DNA of 64,000 nucleotides from the NCBI GenBank assembly GCA_018894105.1, contig CM032123.1, positions 5,953,001 through 6,017,000 of the forward strand, read 5' to 3'. Source of the DNA: Jacaranda mimosifolia (lineage: Eukaryota; Streptophyta; Magnoliopsida; Lamiales; Bignoniaceae). The position numbers were made by a program, and so were the translations under genes. The notes beneath the pieces were generated by a model. That model was not told where the DNA came from and searched no databases. It was given only the letters and a program-made list of their open reading frames with translations. Below, in pieces: positions 22,135-35,212 of the stretch (the first letter of the stretch is position 1; each line of letters opens with the position of its first letter).

Positions 22135-25100
22135 TGTAGCACCCCAACTCGGAACAGCACCTGAGCTGAAGCGCCACTCTGATCTAGACTTAAAAATTGA
22201 ATCCAAAATATAAATCAATATCCCATCGAAAAAAATTTCAAAACTGATCAAAAAATAGCAGTAGATTTCAACATAAACAAACCTGTCACCAGAAAATAAA
22301 TTTAACCTTACAAAATCCTATAACATACAGCACATATACTAAATACATGTCACAAAATCTCAAATTCAACTTATCAGAAGCAGAGAAATTTCAAGCTTAT
22401 CATACCTAATAAACCGCTAAGTAAATGCCATAATTCACATTCTTACATAACAAAATATATACATTCCTTAAGCCATTCATGTCAACATGACATATCATAC
22501 ATCTCGAATCCATACTTAGCAATCAGATGATTTCCATGCATACATTCAACACCTGATCTATTACAAAACGTTCATGTCCAGCCTGAAGTCCAATCATCTA
22601 CTTAATCCCTGTTTGAGAGAATCAAAATAAACGGTGGTAAGTTCAAAGGACTTAGTGAGGGATAATTGTAAACATATATAATGGGGATATTTCAACTCAA
22701 TAGATCATCAATCAAAAATTAAAAAAAATACAACAGGATACATTCAAACAGTCAAGAACAGTCTAATAGGCAGAATACAGTCAGTCAGTCATAATATGGT
22801 TAAACAGGATAATTCCAAATAACACTTACATTTCAGTTAATCATATCCAAGCATGATGGCTTGGCATGTAGTAGATGCCCAGGAGTATCCCTACCACATC
22901 GCAGATAGGCGGTAGATACCTAGGAGTATCCCTAGCATAGCACAGACAGACGGACGATACCTAGGAGTATCCCTAGCATATCACTGACTCACAGTATGCC
23001 TAGGAGTATCCCTAGAACATTACTGACAGACAGAAGATACCTAAGAGTATCCCTAGTACATCACAGACAAATGGTAGATACCTAGGAGTATCCCTAGCAT
23101 ATCTCAAACAAACGGTAGATACCTAAGAGGCTCCCTAGCATATCACTAACATACGGTATACCTAGGAGTATCCCTAGCACGTTACTGATGCTCAAGAGTA
23201 TCCCTGACACATCACTGATACCTAGGAGTCTCCCTAGCATATCACAAATAGACGGTAGATACCTAGGAGTATTCCTAGCATATTATAGACATATATGCCA
23301 GTATGGCAACTAACACTACAAAAAGTCAGATAGATAGCAGAATAGACAGTATGGCGGAACAGTTGAATAACAGGATAGTTGGATCTCAGAACAGTATAAA
23401 TAACAGGATAGATAACAGAACAAATAGATAACATATATCATATAAACGTTTTGGGCGCAAGAACAAATAGGAAACAGAATCATAACAGAAATAACCATCA
23501 CAGGGGTGTCCGGGTCAGATAACAGAATATCAAAGAGATCTTAACAGATCACGGATTTCAATAACAGTACAGTCAGTTCAGAAATAGTAACCTTAATAGG
23601 GGTTTATCACAAACACCGAAAAGTGAAATGAAGTGCCAGATTGGCAGACCCTCACCTACGTAGTCTCATAAAACTACAACCACAATCAATAGTCTATTGG
23701 TATGCGGGACCTACTCCTTCGTCACCTAACTAAAGGAATAATGCACAATCAAAACCCTTATTCAACCTCAATAACTTTCAATAAATACAATTTTACTATT
23801 AACCTTATATCATATCCCAAATCATCAATAATAGGCCGATTAGCTTAATAACCCCAATTATTGCCATTAGGTCCCCAATTCATAACATTAGGTTTTCTAT
23901 TCTAATTAACTCGATAATTCCCAATATTTCCATAAATAATATAATATTATCCAAATTCACCAAACTTATACTAGCACATGCTTATACCGAGTCTTAGTCC
24001 ATAATATCTCAAATTACCTAATTATCATTTCTTATGTTCCAATTTCATAAAATCATAAATTAATCACTTAGTTAACTCAATTAATCCTTACTTAACATCC
24101 ACTAATACATAATCCGATCCAACTATGCGATATCATAAACTATGCATGGCTAATAAGTAAAACAACTATATAAATCCTCAATATACAGGGTTAAGGAATA
24201 TAATACAACATATGCATATATATATATATAAACATATATAATCTAACTCCCTTTACCCACAAATTTGCTTAACCAGACCTTGAAACTTCAAACCAAGATC
24301 ACCGTCACGATCTTCATGATGAGCCGAAGTTTCTGCCTAAAAGTTGCTGGACCGCCGCAGTCAGAAAACTTCAAAACCAGCACCAAACGCTACTCTTCAG
24401 CTCATCAAATCCAATCCCCAAGTCAATTTTTCCATTCACCATCGAATTGAGCTCTAATTTTAGCCTCAACTATCCAACACCATCACTTCCACCGCCGTAA
24501 TTTTTTCCTAATTCCCCCGTCCATGGTGGTCTAATCGAGAATTTGAAAGTACTGGCGTGATCTCTGAGTTGAGCCTGTCAAAATGGTACCCAAGTTCATT
24601 ATGAAATATTGCCAAAAAGAAAACCTACCAAAAGCTCCACCATGGCCAAAATTTGGAGCTCAAATTCTGGCCAATATGCCAGTTAAATTGGGAAGAAATG
24701 GGTATATTTGTGTTCTATGTGACGAAAGGAAGAGAATAGTATATAATTTGAGGTGTTTTCATCGCCGGAGTGAGTCGCTGATGGGAAAGAGAAAATCAGT
24801 GCATGGTGGAAAAGAAAATGAAGAATAGAGAGTTGACCAACTATTTAAAATGCAATCTTTTGAAAATTGCATTTTCAACACCGAATCTTTCTCCCAGCTT
24901 GCAGTCAAGTCCACCAAGTTTTCCAAAGTTTTCACTTCAACCCTAAACTTAGTTAGTGCCCTATTTTGGCCACTTTGACCAAGAAATCATTCTATGCAAA
25001 CCCCCAGTACTTATAAAATAATCAAATTAAGTTTCCAAAAATTGCAAATTTACCCCAAAACTTTCAAAATCTTTGCAATCAAGTCCTTTTTATTTATTCT

Positions 25101-25181
25101 TCAAGCCCTAAAATCCAACCAATCAATACCTTGAATTCTAAATTCCTATTTTTCAAAAATTTCAAATTCAGGGGTGTTACA
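22135..25181 (-). repeat. 5' LTR of the Tekay-type derivative (3.05 kb)
   Basis: Begins TGTAGCACCCC and ends GGGGTGTTACA on the plus strand. The minus-strand primer site follows immediately. An ACTATTTAAAA stretch near 24840 is the likely TATA region of the LTR promoter read from the minus strand. Confidence 0.9.
22863..23285. repeat. LTR minisatellite, about 42-bp unit, about 11 copies
   Basis: Same unit as 17757-18030, with about four more copies, accounting for most of the length difference between the two LTRs. Confidence 0.9.
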
Positions 25182-25186
25182 GCTTG

Positions 25187-26477
25187 GATCGCTAATGAGA
25201 TCTTGGCTCTTTAGATTGCACTACTGCCCTATTATTGTCACAGAAGACAACTACTAGCTCAGCAATACTAGGCACCACATTCAACTCTTGAATGAAGTTT
25301 TTCATCCAAGCACCTTCCTTTGCAGCTTTCGAAGCCACAATATATTCTACCTCGATGGTAGAGTCAGTTGTGGTGTCTTGTTTAGAACTCTTCCAACTCA
25401 CTGCATCGCCATTGAGGTAAAATATAAATCTAAAAGTGGATTTTAGATCATCTACATCGGATTAAAAACTTGAATCCAAAAACCCCTCAAGTTTCAATTC
25501 TCCATTACCGTATACCAAAAACAAATCCTTAGTCCTTCTCAAGTACTTAAGGATTGCTTTAATGGCTATCCAGTGACTTTCACCAGGATTGGATTGGGAC
25601 CTACTCGTAACACTTAGCGATTGTGCGACATCGGGTCTTGTACATTAAACCGCATATATTATACTCCCAATAGTAGAGGCATAAGGTATATAGGACATCT
25701 TTTGTCTCTCGTCTTCAGTTTTAGGGGCCATAGACTTGGAGAGACGAATGCCATATCCCATGAGAAAGAATCTTTTCTTGGATTTTCCATACTAAATCTC
25801 TTTAGTATTTTGCCGATGTACAGGGTTTAGGATAGCCGTGGCATCCTCCTCGATCTACTCTATAGATACATATTCCTAATATGTAAGATGCTTCTCCCAA
25901 ATCCTTCATGGAGAATTGACTAGATAACCGCGCTTTAGCACACTCTAACATTCCTACCTCATTCCCAATGAGAAGGATGTCATCGACATAAAACACAATA
26001 GACTGTACACTACTACCACTAGCCTTTTGGTATACACATGGTTCATACACATTTTTTGACAAAGCCAAACAATTTGACTGTTTTGTCAAAATGTATGTTC
26101 CAACTTTGGAATGCTTGTTTGAGTCTATAAATAGATCTCTGGAGTTTGCAAACTTTATGCTCACTTCCATAGGGTGTAAAACCTTGTTATTGCTACATAT
26201 AGATTTATTCTTCAATATCTCCATTTAGGAAAGTGATTTTCACATCCATTTGCCATATCTCATAGTCATAATATGCAACTATGGCAAGTAGAATCCGAAT
26301 GGACTTAGGCATTGCGACTGGTGAAATTTTTTTCTCGAAATCAATATCGAGTCTTTGAGTGTAACCTTTTGCCACCATTCTTGCCTTAAAAGTCACCTCT
26401 TCTCCATCGACTCTTAGTATTTGCTTATAGATCCACTTGCAACCAATGGAAACTATTCTCTTTGGTGGATCTACCAA
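25187..26477 (-). pseudogene. Nested copia reverse transcriptase and RNase H N-terminus
   Basis: Frame 26205-26477 (minus) has CKWIYKQILRVDGEEVTFKA, ARMVAKGYTQ and the catalytic-core MDVKITFLNGDIEE. Frame 25802-26224 has the polymerase loop FYVDDILLIGN and FSMKDLGEASYILGI. Frame 25192-25401 has the RNase H motifs MSWKSSKQDTT, EVEYIVASKAAKEGAWMKNF and the CDN triplet. The gypsy insertion at 25182 cuts the remainder, found at 16819-17008. The catalytic YVDD remains, but frameshifts and stops break the polyprotein. Confidence 0.88.
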
Positions 26478-27937
26478 ATTTCATACTTTGTTGGAGTATA
26501 TTGGGTCTATTTCGGTTCTCATGGCTTCAAGCCAATGGTCTGAGTCTATGTCCAACATAGCTTCCTCATAGGTCTTTGAATCATTATTCGATTGGCCCAT
26601 TCCATGAAGAAATTTGAACCTTTCGAGTTATTTCTTGACTCAGTCCTATCTTCTTATAGGATGTGTGTGAGGCTTTTATTGCTCATTTATTTTCACCACT
26701 TGTGGGATTTCATGATCATCTTGAACTTCATCAAGTTCAACAACAATGCCATTTCTATCTAATAGAAATTACTTTTCCAAAAAATAGGCGTTTCTCAAAA
26801 TAAACACCTTTTATTCCAAGGGATCATAGAAGTAATAACGTATAGATTCTCTTAGGTATCCCACAAACTTGTACAAGGTAGATCTATTATCCAATTTATC
26901 TCCTACTATCTGTCTTATGTAGACAGGAGATCCCCAAACCTTAAAGTATTAGTAAGAGGGTGCTTTGCCATACTACATTTCATGCGGCGTTTTTAGCACC
27001 AACTTTGAAGATACTATATTTAGTAGCTTCGCCACCGTTTCTAAGGTGTATCCCCAAAAGGATATGGGCACATCGAAAAAGCTCATCATGGAACGTATCA
27101 TGTCCAACAAGGTATGGTTTCTCCTCTCGACTACTTTATTATGTTGGGTTGTGCCGAATGGAGTACATTGAGAGAGAATCCTATTCTCTTTTAGATAATC
27201 CAAGAATTCAGTGCATAAGTATTCTCCCCTCGATCCAATCGAAGAACTTTAATACTTAGCGCCAATTGATTTTCCATTTCATTCCTATATTCTTTGAACT
27301 TTTCAAAGGCTTCAGACTTATACTTCATAAGATACACATGTCCAAACCGACTATAATCATCAATGAAGGTGATGAAGTAGAAATAGTCTTCTCTCGTACT
27401 AACTCTTAGTAGGCCACAAATATCCGTATGGATCAAATCTAAAGGACTTATGGAGCGCTCTATTTGTCCCACAAAAAGAGCCTTGGTTATTTTTCCCCTC
27501 AAACAAGATTCACAAGTAGGAAGGTCCTCAATGCCACTAACATTTAGTGCTTTGAGAGCTTCTAACTTGTTCATCCTATTTTTAGAAATATGCCCAAGTC
27601 TTGTATGCCAAAGAATGACATCTTGGTTATCTAATTTTCTTTTACTTGATTGAATGTGCATTAGTGAAGGTTGAGAATCAAGTATGTACAATCCATTAAT
27701 TAATGTACCTTTAGCAATTACAGAACCATTCTTTAATGCCTTCGACATCCCATTTGATATCAAAAAATCATATCCTTCATTAACAACATGGGGTACATAA
27801 TAAACTGGATCTAGTACAATACAAGCATTCCCTAAGTCTAACTTGATCATGCCTTGGAAGGTGGCGACAACTCTTGCTCCATTTCCTAGGCGGAGGATCA
27901 TATTCCCTTCACGAAGTCTCTTTCTTCTTTCCATCAT
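26478..27937 (-). pseudogene. Nested copia GAG-pre-integrase and integrase
   Basis: The frame 27191-27937 (248 residues, minus strand) is the longest intact piece of this element. It has pre-integrase motifs LYILDSQPSLM and WHTRLGHISKNRM, the zinc-binding CESCLRGK, then the integrase core: HTDICGLL with the first catalytic Asp, FIDDYSRFGHVYLM with the second, and an LRLDRGENT segment. Frame 26973-27203 continues the core with TPFGTTQHNKVVERRNHTLL, where the third acidic residue would sit, and SFFDVPISFWGYTLETV. Both overlap at 27191-27203, so a frameshift joins them. The linker to RT (26478-26970) is stop-ridden. Confidence 0.88.
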
Positions 27938-27994
27938 ATGTGAATAATTACAAAAGGATTACCACATATGGTATCAAGTACCTATGAGGAATAA

Positions 27995-28778
27995 TTAGCT
28001 GTCAAATACACCTTAATGAAGTACATACCCTTATCAGGGATTGCAAGATAATCTTTGCAATTTCTTTTCCAATATCCCTTTTCACCATAATAGAAACAAC
28101 TTGCTTTGGTTTTAGCCTTTTTCTTAACCCTCCCGGAACCTTTCACGGGCTGCTTCCCTTTGGAGGAAGAACTTTTCTTCCTCTTACCTCATTTTCTTGG
28201 GCCCTTAGGGCCTTTTGACTGGGAGGAGGATGCAAGCATAAGAGGTTTCTCCTTTCTCATAGTCACCTCGGCGGTCACAAGCATGTTCACCAATTTGTTA
28301 ATCGTAACTTCTTGCTTGGACATATTAAAGTTCATAACGAATTGGTTGAATGATGGTGGTAATGACTAGAGGATCAGATCCACGTAGAGGTCGTTGTCCA
28401 TGACCATGTCTAGTTGTCCAAGCTTTTTGATGAGTCCAATCATCTTGAGCCCGTGATCAGGAACACTTGACCCCTTACTCATCCTTGATCGAAAGAGCTC
28501 TTTGGACAAAGCAAACCTTTCTCGTCTTGTCTGTACACCATACAAATCTTGTAGGTATTTATAGATCTCATGAGCATGTTTCATATGCTCGTGAGTCTTT
28601 TGGAGCTCATTAGATATGGAAGCCAATATGACGTATCTAACTTGTAATCATCATCTACAAATTTCGTGAACATTTCACAAACCTCGTCAGTAGTGTCATC
28701 ACCAGTTGTGTCCATGGGACTTTGATCAAGGACGTATGTCCTCTTTTTCGAGTCAAGAATTATCTTAGAGTTTCTCAA
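27995..28778 (-). pseudogene. Nested copia gag
   Basis: The minus strand from 28778 reads gag segments: a first frame to about 28600, then 28366-28626 with IYKYLQDLYGVQTRRERFAL and SKELFRSRMSKGSSVPDHGL. After a stop, the frame continues through NMSKQEVTINKLVNMLVTAE and a basic KGSGRVKKKAK stretch to a decayed zinc knuckle CFYYGEKGYWKRNC near 28080, where the second Cys and first His positions have changed to Tyr. The knuckle could no longer bind zinc normally. Confidence 0.82.
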
Positions 28779-30821
28779 CCAATCTTAGAAGTTTGGCCTC
28801 GATGAGTTTATTAGTTTCCAAAATGCTTGGGATTGGATTTTTAACCATTTTGTTTGAAGATTTCAAAAATCTACAAAAGGCAAAAAAAGCTATAAGCATG
28901 TGATTGAATTTGATATTGAAAACATGTTCATGGTCTTTCAAGCATGTTTTTCTCCCACTATTTTATCAAATCCTTCACCCCAAGAAGAATTCGGGAAATC
29001 ATATTTCCTAGTGAGAATCAAGACCCCAAGGACTTATAAGTGGACCCCTGTGACTGAGTGTATATCCACAAACAATCCAAAGGTAATCAACTTTCGCTAA
29101 TTGCATCTTATACAACTCTTGATATATTTTGCCTTACCTTTTCATATAGATCCCCTATAAGGATGACCTCTACATTACTTGGTGTTAAGTCGAACCTACC
29201 AATCAAGTTTTGATTCGAGACAGGCACCACAACATCCCCCATGAGTATGTAATATATAGGTGTTCTCAAATTAAAGGCACATCTCATGCTAAGTATCTGG
29301 TTACAGCTTTCCACCTAAGTATGACCCCCGTGACCAGATATATATCACACAAAGATAGTAGCATTGGAATGCCATATACTATTGGTAGAGAAGGCATGGA
29401 TTAACTAAAACTCTTAATTTGTAGCCATTTTGACTTAATATTTGAAAAGCACTTAGATATTCTAAGTTGAGGGTTTTTGCTTGCAAATATCTCATTATTT
29501 TTATCTTCTTATTTAGGTTTTTTATATCCTAACCATGCATTTTATACATCAATAGGATATGGAAAGCATGAATAAGTAAATGTACACAGCATGCTCCTAG
29601 GGTAGGATGACCATAAGTCTAACCAAGTGGTGCACTTAAAGCCATAGGTGCACCGCTTAGTTGATTTTAAGTGGGTTGATTAAATCTAGCTATTACATGG
29701 GTGTATCCCATACATTCATGGGTCTCCAAAATTTTCCATGCCTCCAAGGGTCTCCTTTATTCCATGCGATATTTACATTAGAAAGAAATCCTCACTCCCA
29801 GTAATTCTACTCTTATAACATTTACAAGGTAGAAATTAAAAGGCATGCAAGCCGCAATTTAAAACAACTCTTTTCAACAACTTGAAATAAATAAAATCAA
29901 TATTAAAGGCTAATGTTCATCCCCATTCATCCATCATCCATTCAACAATTAAATAAACAATAAATAAATTAAGAATTGACAATCAATTCCAGCAATTAAA
30001 TGCTTATCTCATAAAAACATAATTGTCCAAGCATAACGTTTATGCAATTAGTAGGAGATTAACTTTAACTAGTTTTTAAAAGCAATCAAACATGTCAAAC
30101 ATAATTCTGAGTGCTTGCACAACACTTGTGCATCTGATATGTGTGAATCAAAACACTTTTGAACACAAAAAGAAGCCAAAAGATGAAGTATTTTTAGCCA
30201 TGAACAAAACTGGTTGCTGCCCGCCCAGGCTGGGCGCACAGCTGCGCATCAGGCGCTTGCCTGGCGTGCTCGACCGAGGCAGGGCAGCCTTTCCTGTTTC
30301 TAGGTCTAAGCTGAAACACCATGATTTCACTAAAATTTTTGTGCACCAAGAAATTTAAAACAAATTCTAAACATGATTTCGCATATTATAGATGAGATTT
30401 CATAATTAAAACACCTTTTAAACTAAAATTTCAAGCCTCCAAACATGCTTTCAAAAACAAGTTCAAGTGAGAATCAAATTCACCAAAAATCTGCAATAAA
30501 ACTCCAATCATATTGGATCCAAAAATAACCAAAACTATATTAGTCAATCATCAACATGCTACATCAACATATAACATCAACTAATGCGAAATCAATATTC
30601 AACATTAGAAACTATGATTTAAAACATACTTATTACATGAATTAACAGTTAAAACACATAATAGTATGTTTTCAATTCATCAATCAAGGAGCCACACACA
30701 TATCATCAAAACACTCCAATCCATCATATGAATCAAGACTTTGGTGATTTTGATCAATTGATCACATGAATCAATCAATCAAAAATCTAAATCATAGCAT
30801 GATTTAGGCTCCAATATCACT
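28779..30821 (-). other. Leader region of the nested copia
   Basis: About 2 kb of non-coding DNA between the primer-binding site (30807-30819) and gag. It is unusually long for a copia leader. A GC-rich patch at 30208-30300 stands out from the AT-rich surroundings. Related short blocks near 29010-29070 and 29290-29350 (CCCCTGTGACTGAGT and CCCCCGTGACCAGAT) suggest an old internal duplication. No gene seen. Confidence 0.6.
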
Positions 30822-33067
30822 TGAAAGCAAAAGTACCGCTAGGATCCAATAATCAACACTTCAAAAACTAAAATTAACTAGGCTACTCAAGCAAACCAAG
30901 GATCTAAATATGCTTGTGAAATGGATTTAGATAAAGGATTATCTTGATAAGCTAAATTCCAAGGAGAAAGTGAAGAACTCTTCTTTAATCTAGAATATGC
31001 CAAGCAGTGGTGCAGCAGAAACAATGCAACTTTTGCACAAGTCAATCTTCCCCAAAAATTCGAAAAAACTTCCAGTAGCTCCTCAACTCTTTGGTGGATC
31101 TATTGTGAAAATTTCAGATCAAAACTCCTTCTAGATCTCCTGGAAAAAAATCGCCAAATGACTGTTCTCGCAAGTAGATCACCAAAGGTTTAGCAAACCA
31201 TTTGTTTTACCTCTATCGAAATGATCCACACACCAATCGAATTTCCAATCACTTCTCACAATAAGCTGGAGATTGAGAAGGGAGATGAGAGCTAGTGGCC
31301 GATTTTAGGGGCTGGAGAAAAAGAGGAAGGTGATTTTCAACATATGAATGAACACCTTGAAAATGGAGGGAAAAAGTGAGAATCTAATTCTTCACTTGAA
31401 TTATGTGTTGGCCGCCCACCCTCACCTCTCTCTCTATATATAGAGGGAGGATGGTGTAATGCCATCACACCTTCCTCAAGGGGGGAGGGGGGAACTGCCG
31501 CATGCTTGCAATGCATGCAAGTTAGCAAATTCAAATTTAATTTGAATTTGTGTGCATTTCAATTACATTTCAAATCTAATTTCAAATTAATTAAATGCCA
31601 CACTAAAATGATCCTATCATTTGAATTTTCCCTCCAAAATATATTCTTCTCATTAATTAAATTAAATAATTTAATTTAATTAGTTAACCTTTGACTTAAC
31701 ACTTAGTCAACAAGCTTAACTCTATAAGCTTAATTTAGTTAACTTAACTCTTTAAGCTAACTTGACCAATTAATGGTCACATGGCACCAAATAATTAACT
31801 CTTTAATTATTGATCTAATTTAATTCTTAAATTAATTGATCAATTTAACACTTAAATTAATCAAGCCAAGTAACACCTCAATTTTTGGTCAACTCAAAAA
31901 TCGGTCACTTTGGAGTGAATTTTCTAACACTTGCAAAGTTCCTCCAAGACTTAGGAAATACAATTGACTTTTGTGTGTGACCTGATAAGTTATGCCATTT
32001 ATTGGACATAGGCTCACAACTCTTTGTGATTTTTGAATATCATATATTCATTTTGGTTTAAACTCCTTTAAACTAAATCATCTCAATTTAATTAATCTCC
32101 ATTAATTGAAAAGTACCCAATCTCCATAGTTGATGTCCTACCTCAAGTCCATGGAGCCCAACTAATTGGCCTAAATGAATGCTTTTGGAGAACCATTATA
32201 GCTCTATGCTTACTATGCAAATACGGTCCTTTTGTCTACTATCTCCTTAAAGAAGCCTAGGGCAAGATATTTATCGGCTCCCTAATAGCCTCAATACTGT
32301 GTCTTTATTCTCAATGTTCGACTCCATTGTATGACATCATCTTTGAAAAACTCTTTCTCCAAATTATCATACCACCTTATGTAAGGATTTCTTGGAATCG
32401 ATCATTATAGAATACATAGGAGATGCACTTGCCCTTCACAAAAACAAAGAGTCAAATTCCATCTTGAATCTCACAAACCTCTATGTCTAGTAGCTTATGC
32501 CTAACCTCAATCCGAGAGGCCCGCTAGGTGACCAAGGAAGAATCAAAGCATAAGAGGACCAAACACAAAGTTACCATAGATCCTCAGGTCAAAAGACTAA
32601 TAATATGCACTAGCATAAACTGGAGAATTTGCCACTACCGACTTGCCACTCTGGCTATTTAGTGAATTCTCCTAGTAGGTCTTCAGTACCTTGTTCGCTA
32701 ACAAGCACCCACTAACATGCATCCATGTCTCATATGGGGTTACTCATGGAACGGGGCAACATCCAACCCTTGGATTTATGCATCGTTAGTGCAGGTCTAT
32801 CTGGAACTTAGTTGCCCTGTCTCGTAAAATTCTATGACTTGAAATATTTAAGATCACAACCGTGTAAGACTTATTCCATGATTACCATATAATGCTTAAC
32901 CAAGTCCCGTAGTTTGTGTGATTTAAAGGTTTTATCCAAATGTGAGTGAAGTAACAAAGAGCATAAGATGAAGATGGTCATATAGAGAATATCATTCAAT
33001 CAAGATTGTTGCACAAGGAAATAGTTTCAAGGCCAATCTAATTGGCTTGTTGGGTACTATTCCAACA
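30822..33067 (-). repeat. 5' LTR of the nested copia, full length (2246 bp)
   Basis: Begins TGAAAGCAA and ends TATTCCAACA. Its ends match the shortened left LTR. The interior contains AT-rich palindromic stretches (31530-31860, many AATTAAATTAATT motifs). Confidence 0.85.
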
Positions 33068-35212
33068 TTTGGCACATGAGATTAGGCAATGCTTCAACTA
33101 CTATTTCACAACATGTTCCTCATATGATAAAAAAAAATTAGCTCATTTCATGAATGCCATATCTGTCATCTTGTAAAGCAAACTAAACTTCATTTCCTTT
33201 CCAGCAGCACCAATACCTCATCTAAATTTGACCTTATACATGTTGATCTTTAGGGGCCATGCAAAAATTTCTCATCCAGAATATGCAAAATGATGAGACA
33301 TTAGATATTCCTTTACCCAATTCCAACTTCCTTGAAGACACAATTGTTGATTCCTTCACTACTCCTAGAAATTCTAAGTCTAACTCTCCCCCTGCACTTG
33401 CTGAGTCTATTCCTGCTCATTCCAATGACAATCAAAATCCTCCTCTTACTCAATGCGATCCTTCATCCATTCATAAGAAAAAATCCTTTAAGACATAGTT
33501 CAAGGATTAAGAAGAAACCAAATTGGCTGAGAGACTATGTTTCCAACATCACTGAAACTAATACAAACACTACCAATAAAGCTTCCTATACTCCAGTTAC
33601 CTACTTGGTCCACACTAACGATAACCTATCTTCCACTTACATGACCTTTCTTGCCGATGTTTCCACTATAAAAGAACCTGCCTCTTATGAACAAACAAGT
33701 ACTCAGGCAGAATGGGTGGCTACCTTGGAGAAAGAAATTGAAGCTTTTAAAAAAAATAAGACCTAGGAACTTACTGTTTTACCTACTAGAAAAAAGGCTA
33801 TTGGTTTGAGATGGGTATACAAAACAAAATTGAAACCTGATGGAATGGTGGATAAATATAAAGCTAGACTCGTGGCCAAAGGGTACAACCAAGTAGCTGG
33901 CATTGATTACTTAGAGAATTTTTATCCTATGACAAAACTGGTGACTATGAGAAAACTGGTGACTATGAGGGTTTTGTTTACTTTGGCTGCTGTACCAACT
34001 TGATATTAACAACGCATTTCTCTATGGCTTCATACAAGATGAGGTGTATATGCAACCTCCAAAAGGTTATAAAAGGGCTTAAATAGGTTAGGTTTGCAGG
34101 TTTCTGAAGTCTATATATAGGTTAAAATAGGTCTCCAAACAATGGGGCCTTGAACTCACCATTCGACTTCAAGAATACTATTTTAACCAATCTCCCTATG
34201 ATCACTACTTGTTTACCAAGCATTCAGCCACTTGTGTCTTAGTTTTATTAGTGTATGTGGATGATTTACTAATCAGTGGTGATAATGAATTGAAGATTCT
34301 TAAGGCGAAATAGTTTCTTGGCTGGACGTTTACCATCAAAGATTTGGGTCTTGCCAAATATTTTCTTGGAGTAGAGATAGCAAGGTCAAGTGATGGCATA
34401 TATTTGAACCAACGAAAATACATTCCGGATATTCTTAAGGATTGTGGCATGATAGGTTGTAAGCCGGCTTCTATTTCTCTTTTGAAAAACCTCAAATTTA
34501 CTACTAATGGAACACCTTACTCTGACCCCACCCAATTCAAAAGGTTGATCGGTAGACTACTATATCTGAACCTCACCAGGCCAGACATCACATATAACAT
34601 TCAGTAGCTTAGCCAATTCATCAACTCTCCCACAATCGATCACTGGAAGGCAGCAGTTCATGTTCTTCGATATCTGAAGGGATGTCCCTCAAAGGGGCTC
34701 CACTTTGGCGCTGCCTGCAATTAAAGGCTTATTGTGATGCTGAATGGGCTTCTTGCATCACTAGCAGATGATCAGTCACCGGATACGGAATTTTCCTAGG
34801 AAGCTCCTTAATCTCTCAGTGAACTAAGAAGCAACCCACTATCTCTAGATCATTCGTAGAAGTAGAATATCGGAGTATAGCAACTACGGTTTGTGAATTA
34901 CAGTAGATTGCCTATCTTCTCAATAACTTACGCATTCATGTTTCCTTCTCCATTTCTCTACTGTGTGACAAGCGGCAGCTATAATCCATATCACAGAAAA
35001 CCCAGTATTCCACGAGCGCACTAAACATCTCAACATAGACTGCTATCTTGTCTGTGATCAGTTCAAAAAGAGCTTAATCCTTTCTCAATATGTCTCCACC
35101 TCCATTCAACTTGCAAACATCTTCACAAAGGCTTTCCCTGCTCCTTCTTTTCACAATATTCTGTTCAAGTTGGACTTGCGAGACGTGCACCAAGATCCAA
35201 CTCGATGGGGGA
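33068..35212 (+). pseudogene. Outer copia pre-integrase remainder, RT and RNase H
   Basis: Starts HMRLGNAS, resuming the pre-integrase motif interrupted at 16253, then FDLIHVDLWGP near 33220. A deletion follows and the sequence jumps to the integrase-RT linker at about 33260. RT motifs are RWVYKTKLKPDGMVDKYKAR, AKGYNQVAGIDYLENF, the catalytic YVDDLLISGDN (about 34254), FTIKDLGLAKYFLGVEIARS and [20 protein letters not shown]. RNase H (34730-35100) is decayed. An exact 18-bp tandem duplication (33934-33951, 33952-33969) adds six residues. Stops occur at several points. Confidence 0.85.

Larger units (their letters stand above)
17014..25181 (-). mobile_element. Tekay/Del-type gypsy deletion derivative nested in copia RNase H
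   Basis: Two long LTRs (17014-19913 and 22135-25181) with TGTARCACCCC...GGTGTTACA ends bound only about 2.2 kb of internal DNA. The target duplication is gcttg (17009-17013 and 25182-25186). The minus-strand order is LTR, Met-tRNA-like primer site (22117-22134), gag with zinc knuckle, start of protease, deletion of RT and RNase H, integrase HHCC fragment, a run of purines (GGGGGGGG at 19918-19928), LTR. It cannot encode its own RT, so any copying would have needed help. Confidence 0.9.
16254..33067 (-). mobile_element. Second copia retrotransposon nested in the outer copia
   Basis: A perfect 5-bp target duplication, tttgg (16249-16253 and 33068-33072), lies inside the pre-integrase reading of the outer copia. 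The left LTR is 16254-16818 and the right LTR is 30822-33067; both begin TGAAAGCAA and end TTCCAACA. Minus-strand coding order from the right is LTR, primer site (30807-30819), long leader, gag, pre-integrase/integrase, RT, RNase H, purine tract, LTR. RNase H is itself split by the gypsy element at 17014-25181. Many stops and shifts. Confidence 0.92.

Noticed and set aside
30092..30358. Frames over the GC-rich patch in the copia leader
   Set aside because: Short, overlapping on both strands, no motif; part of the non-coding leader.
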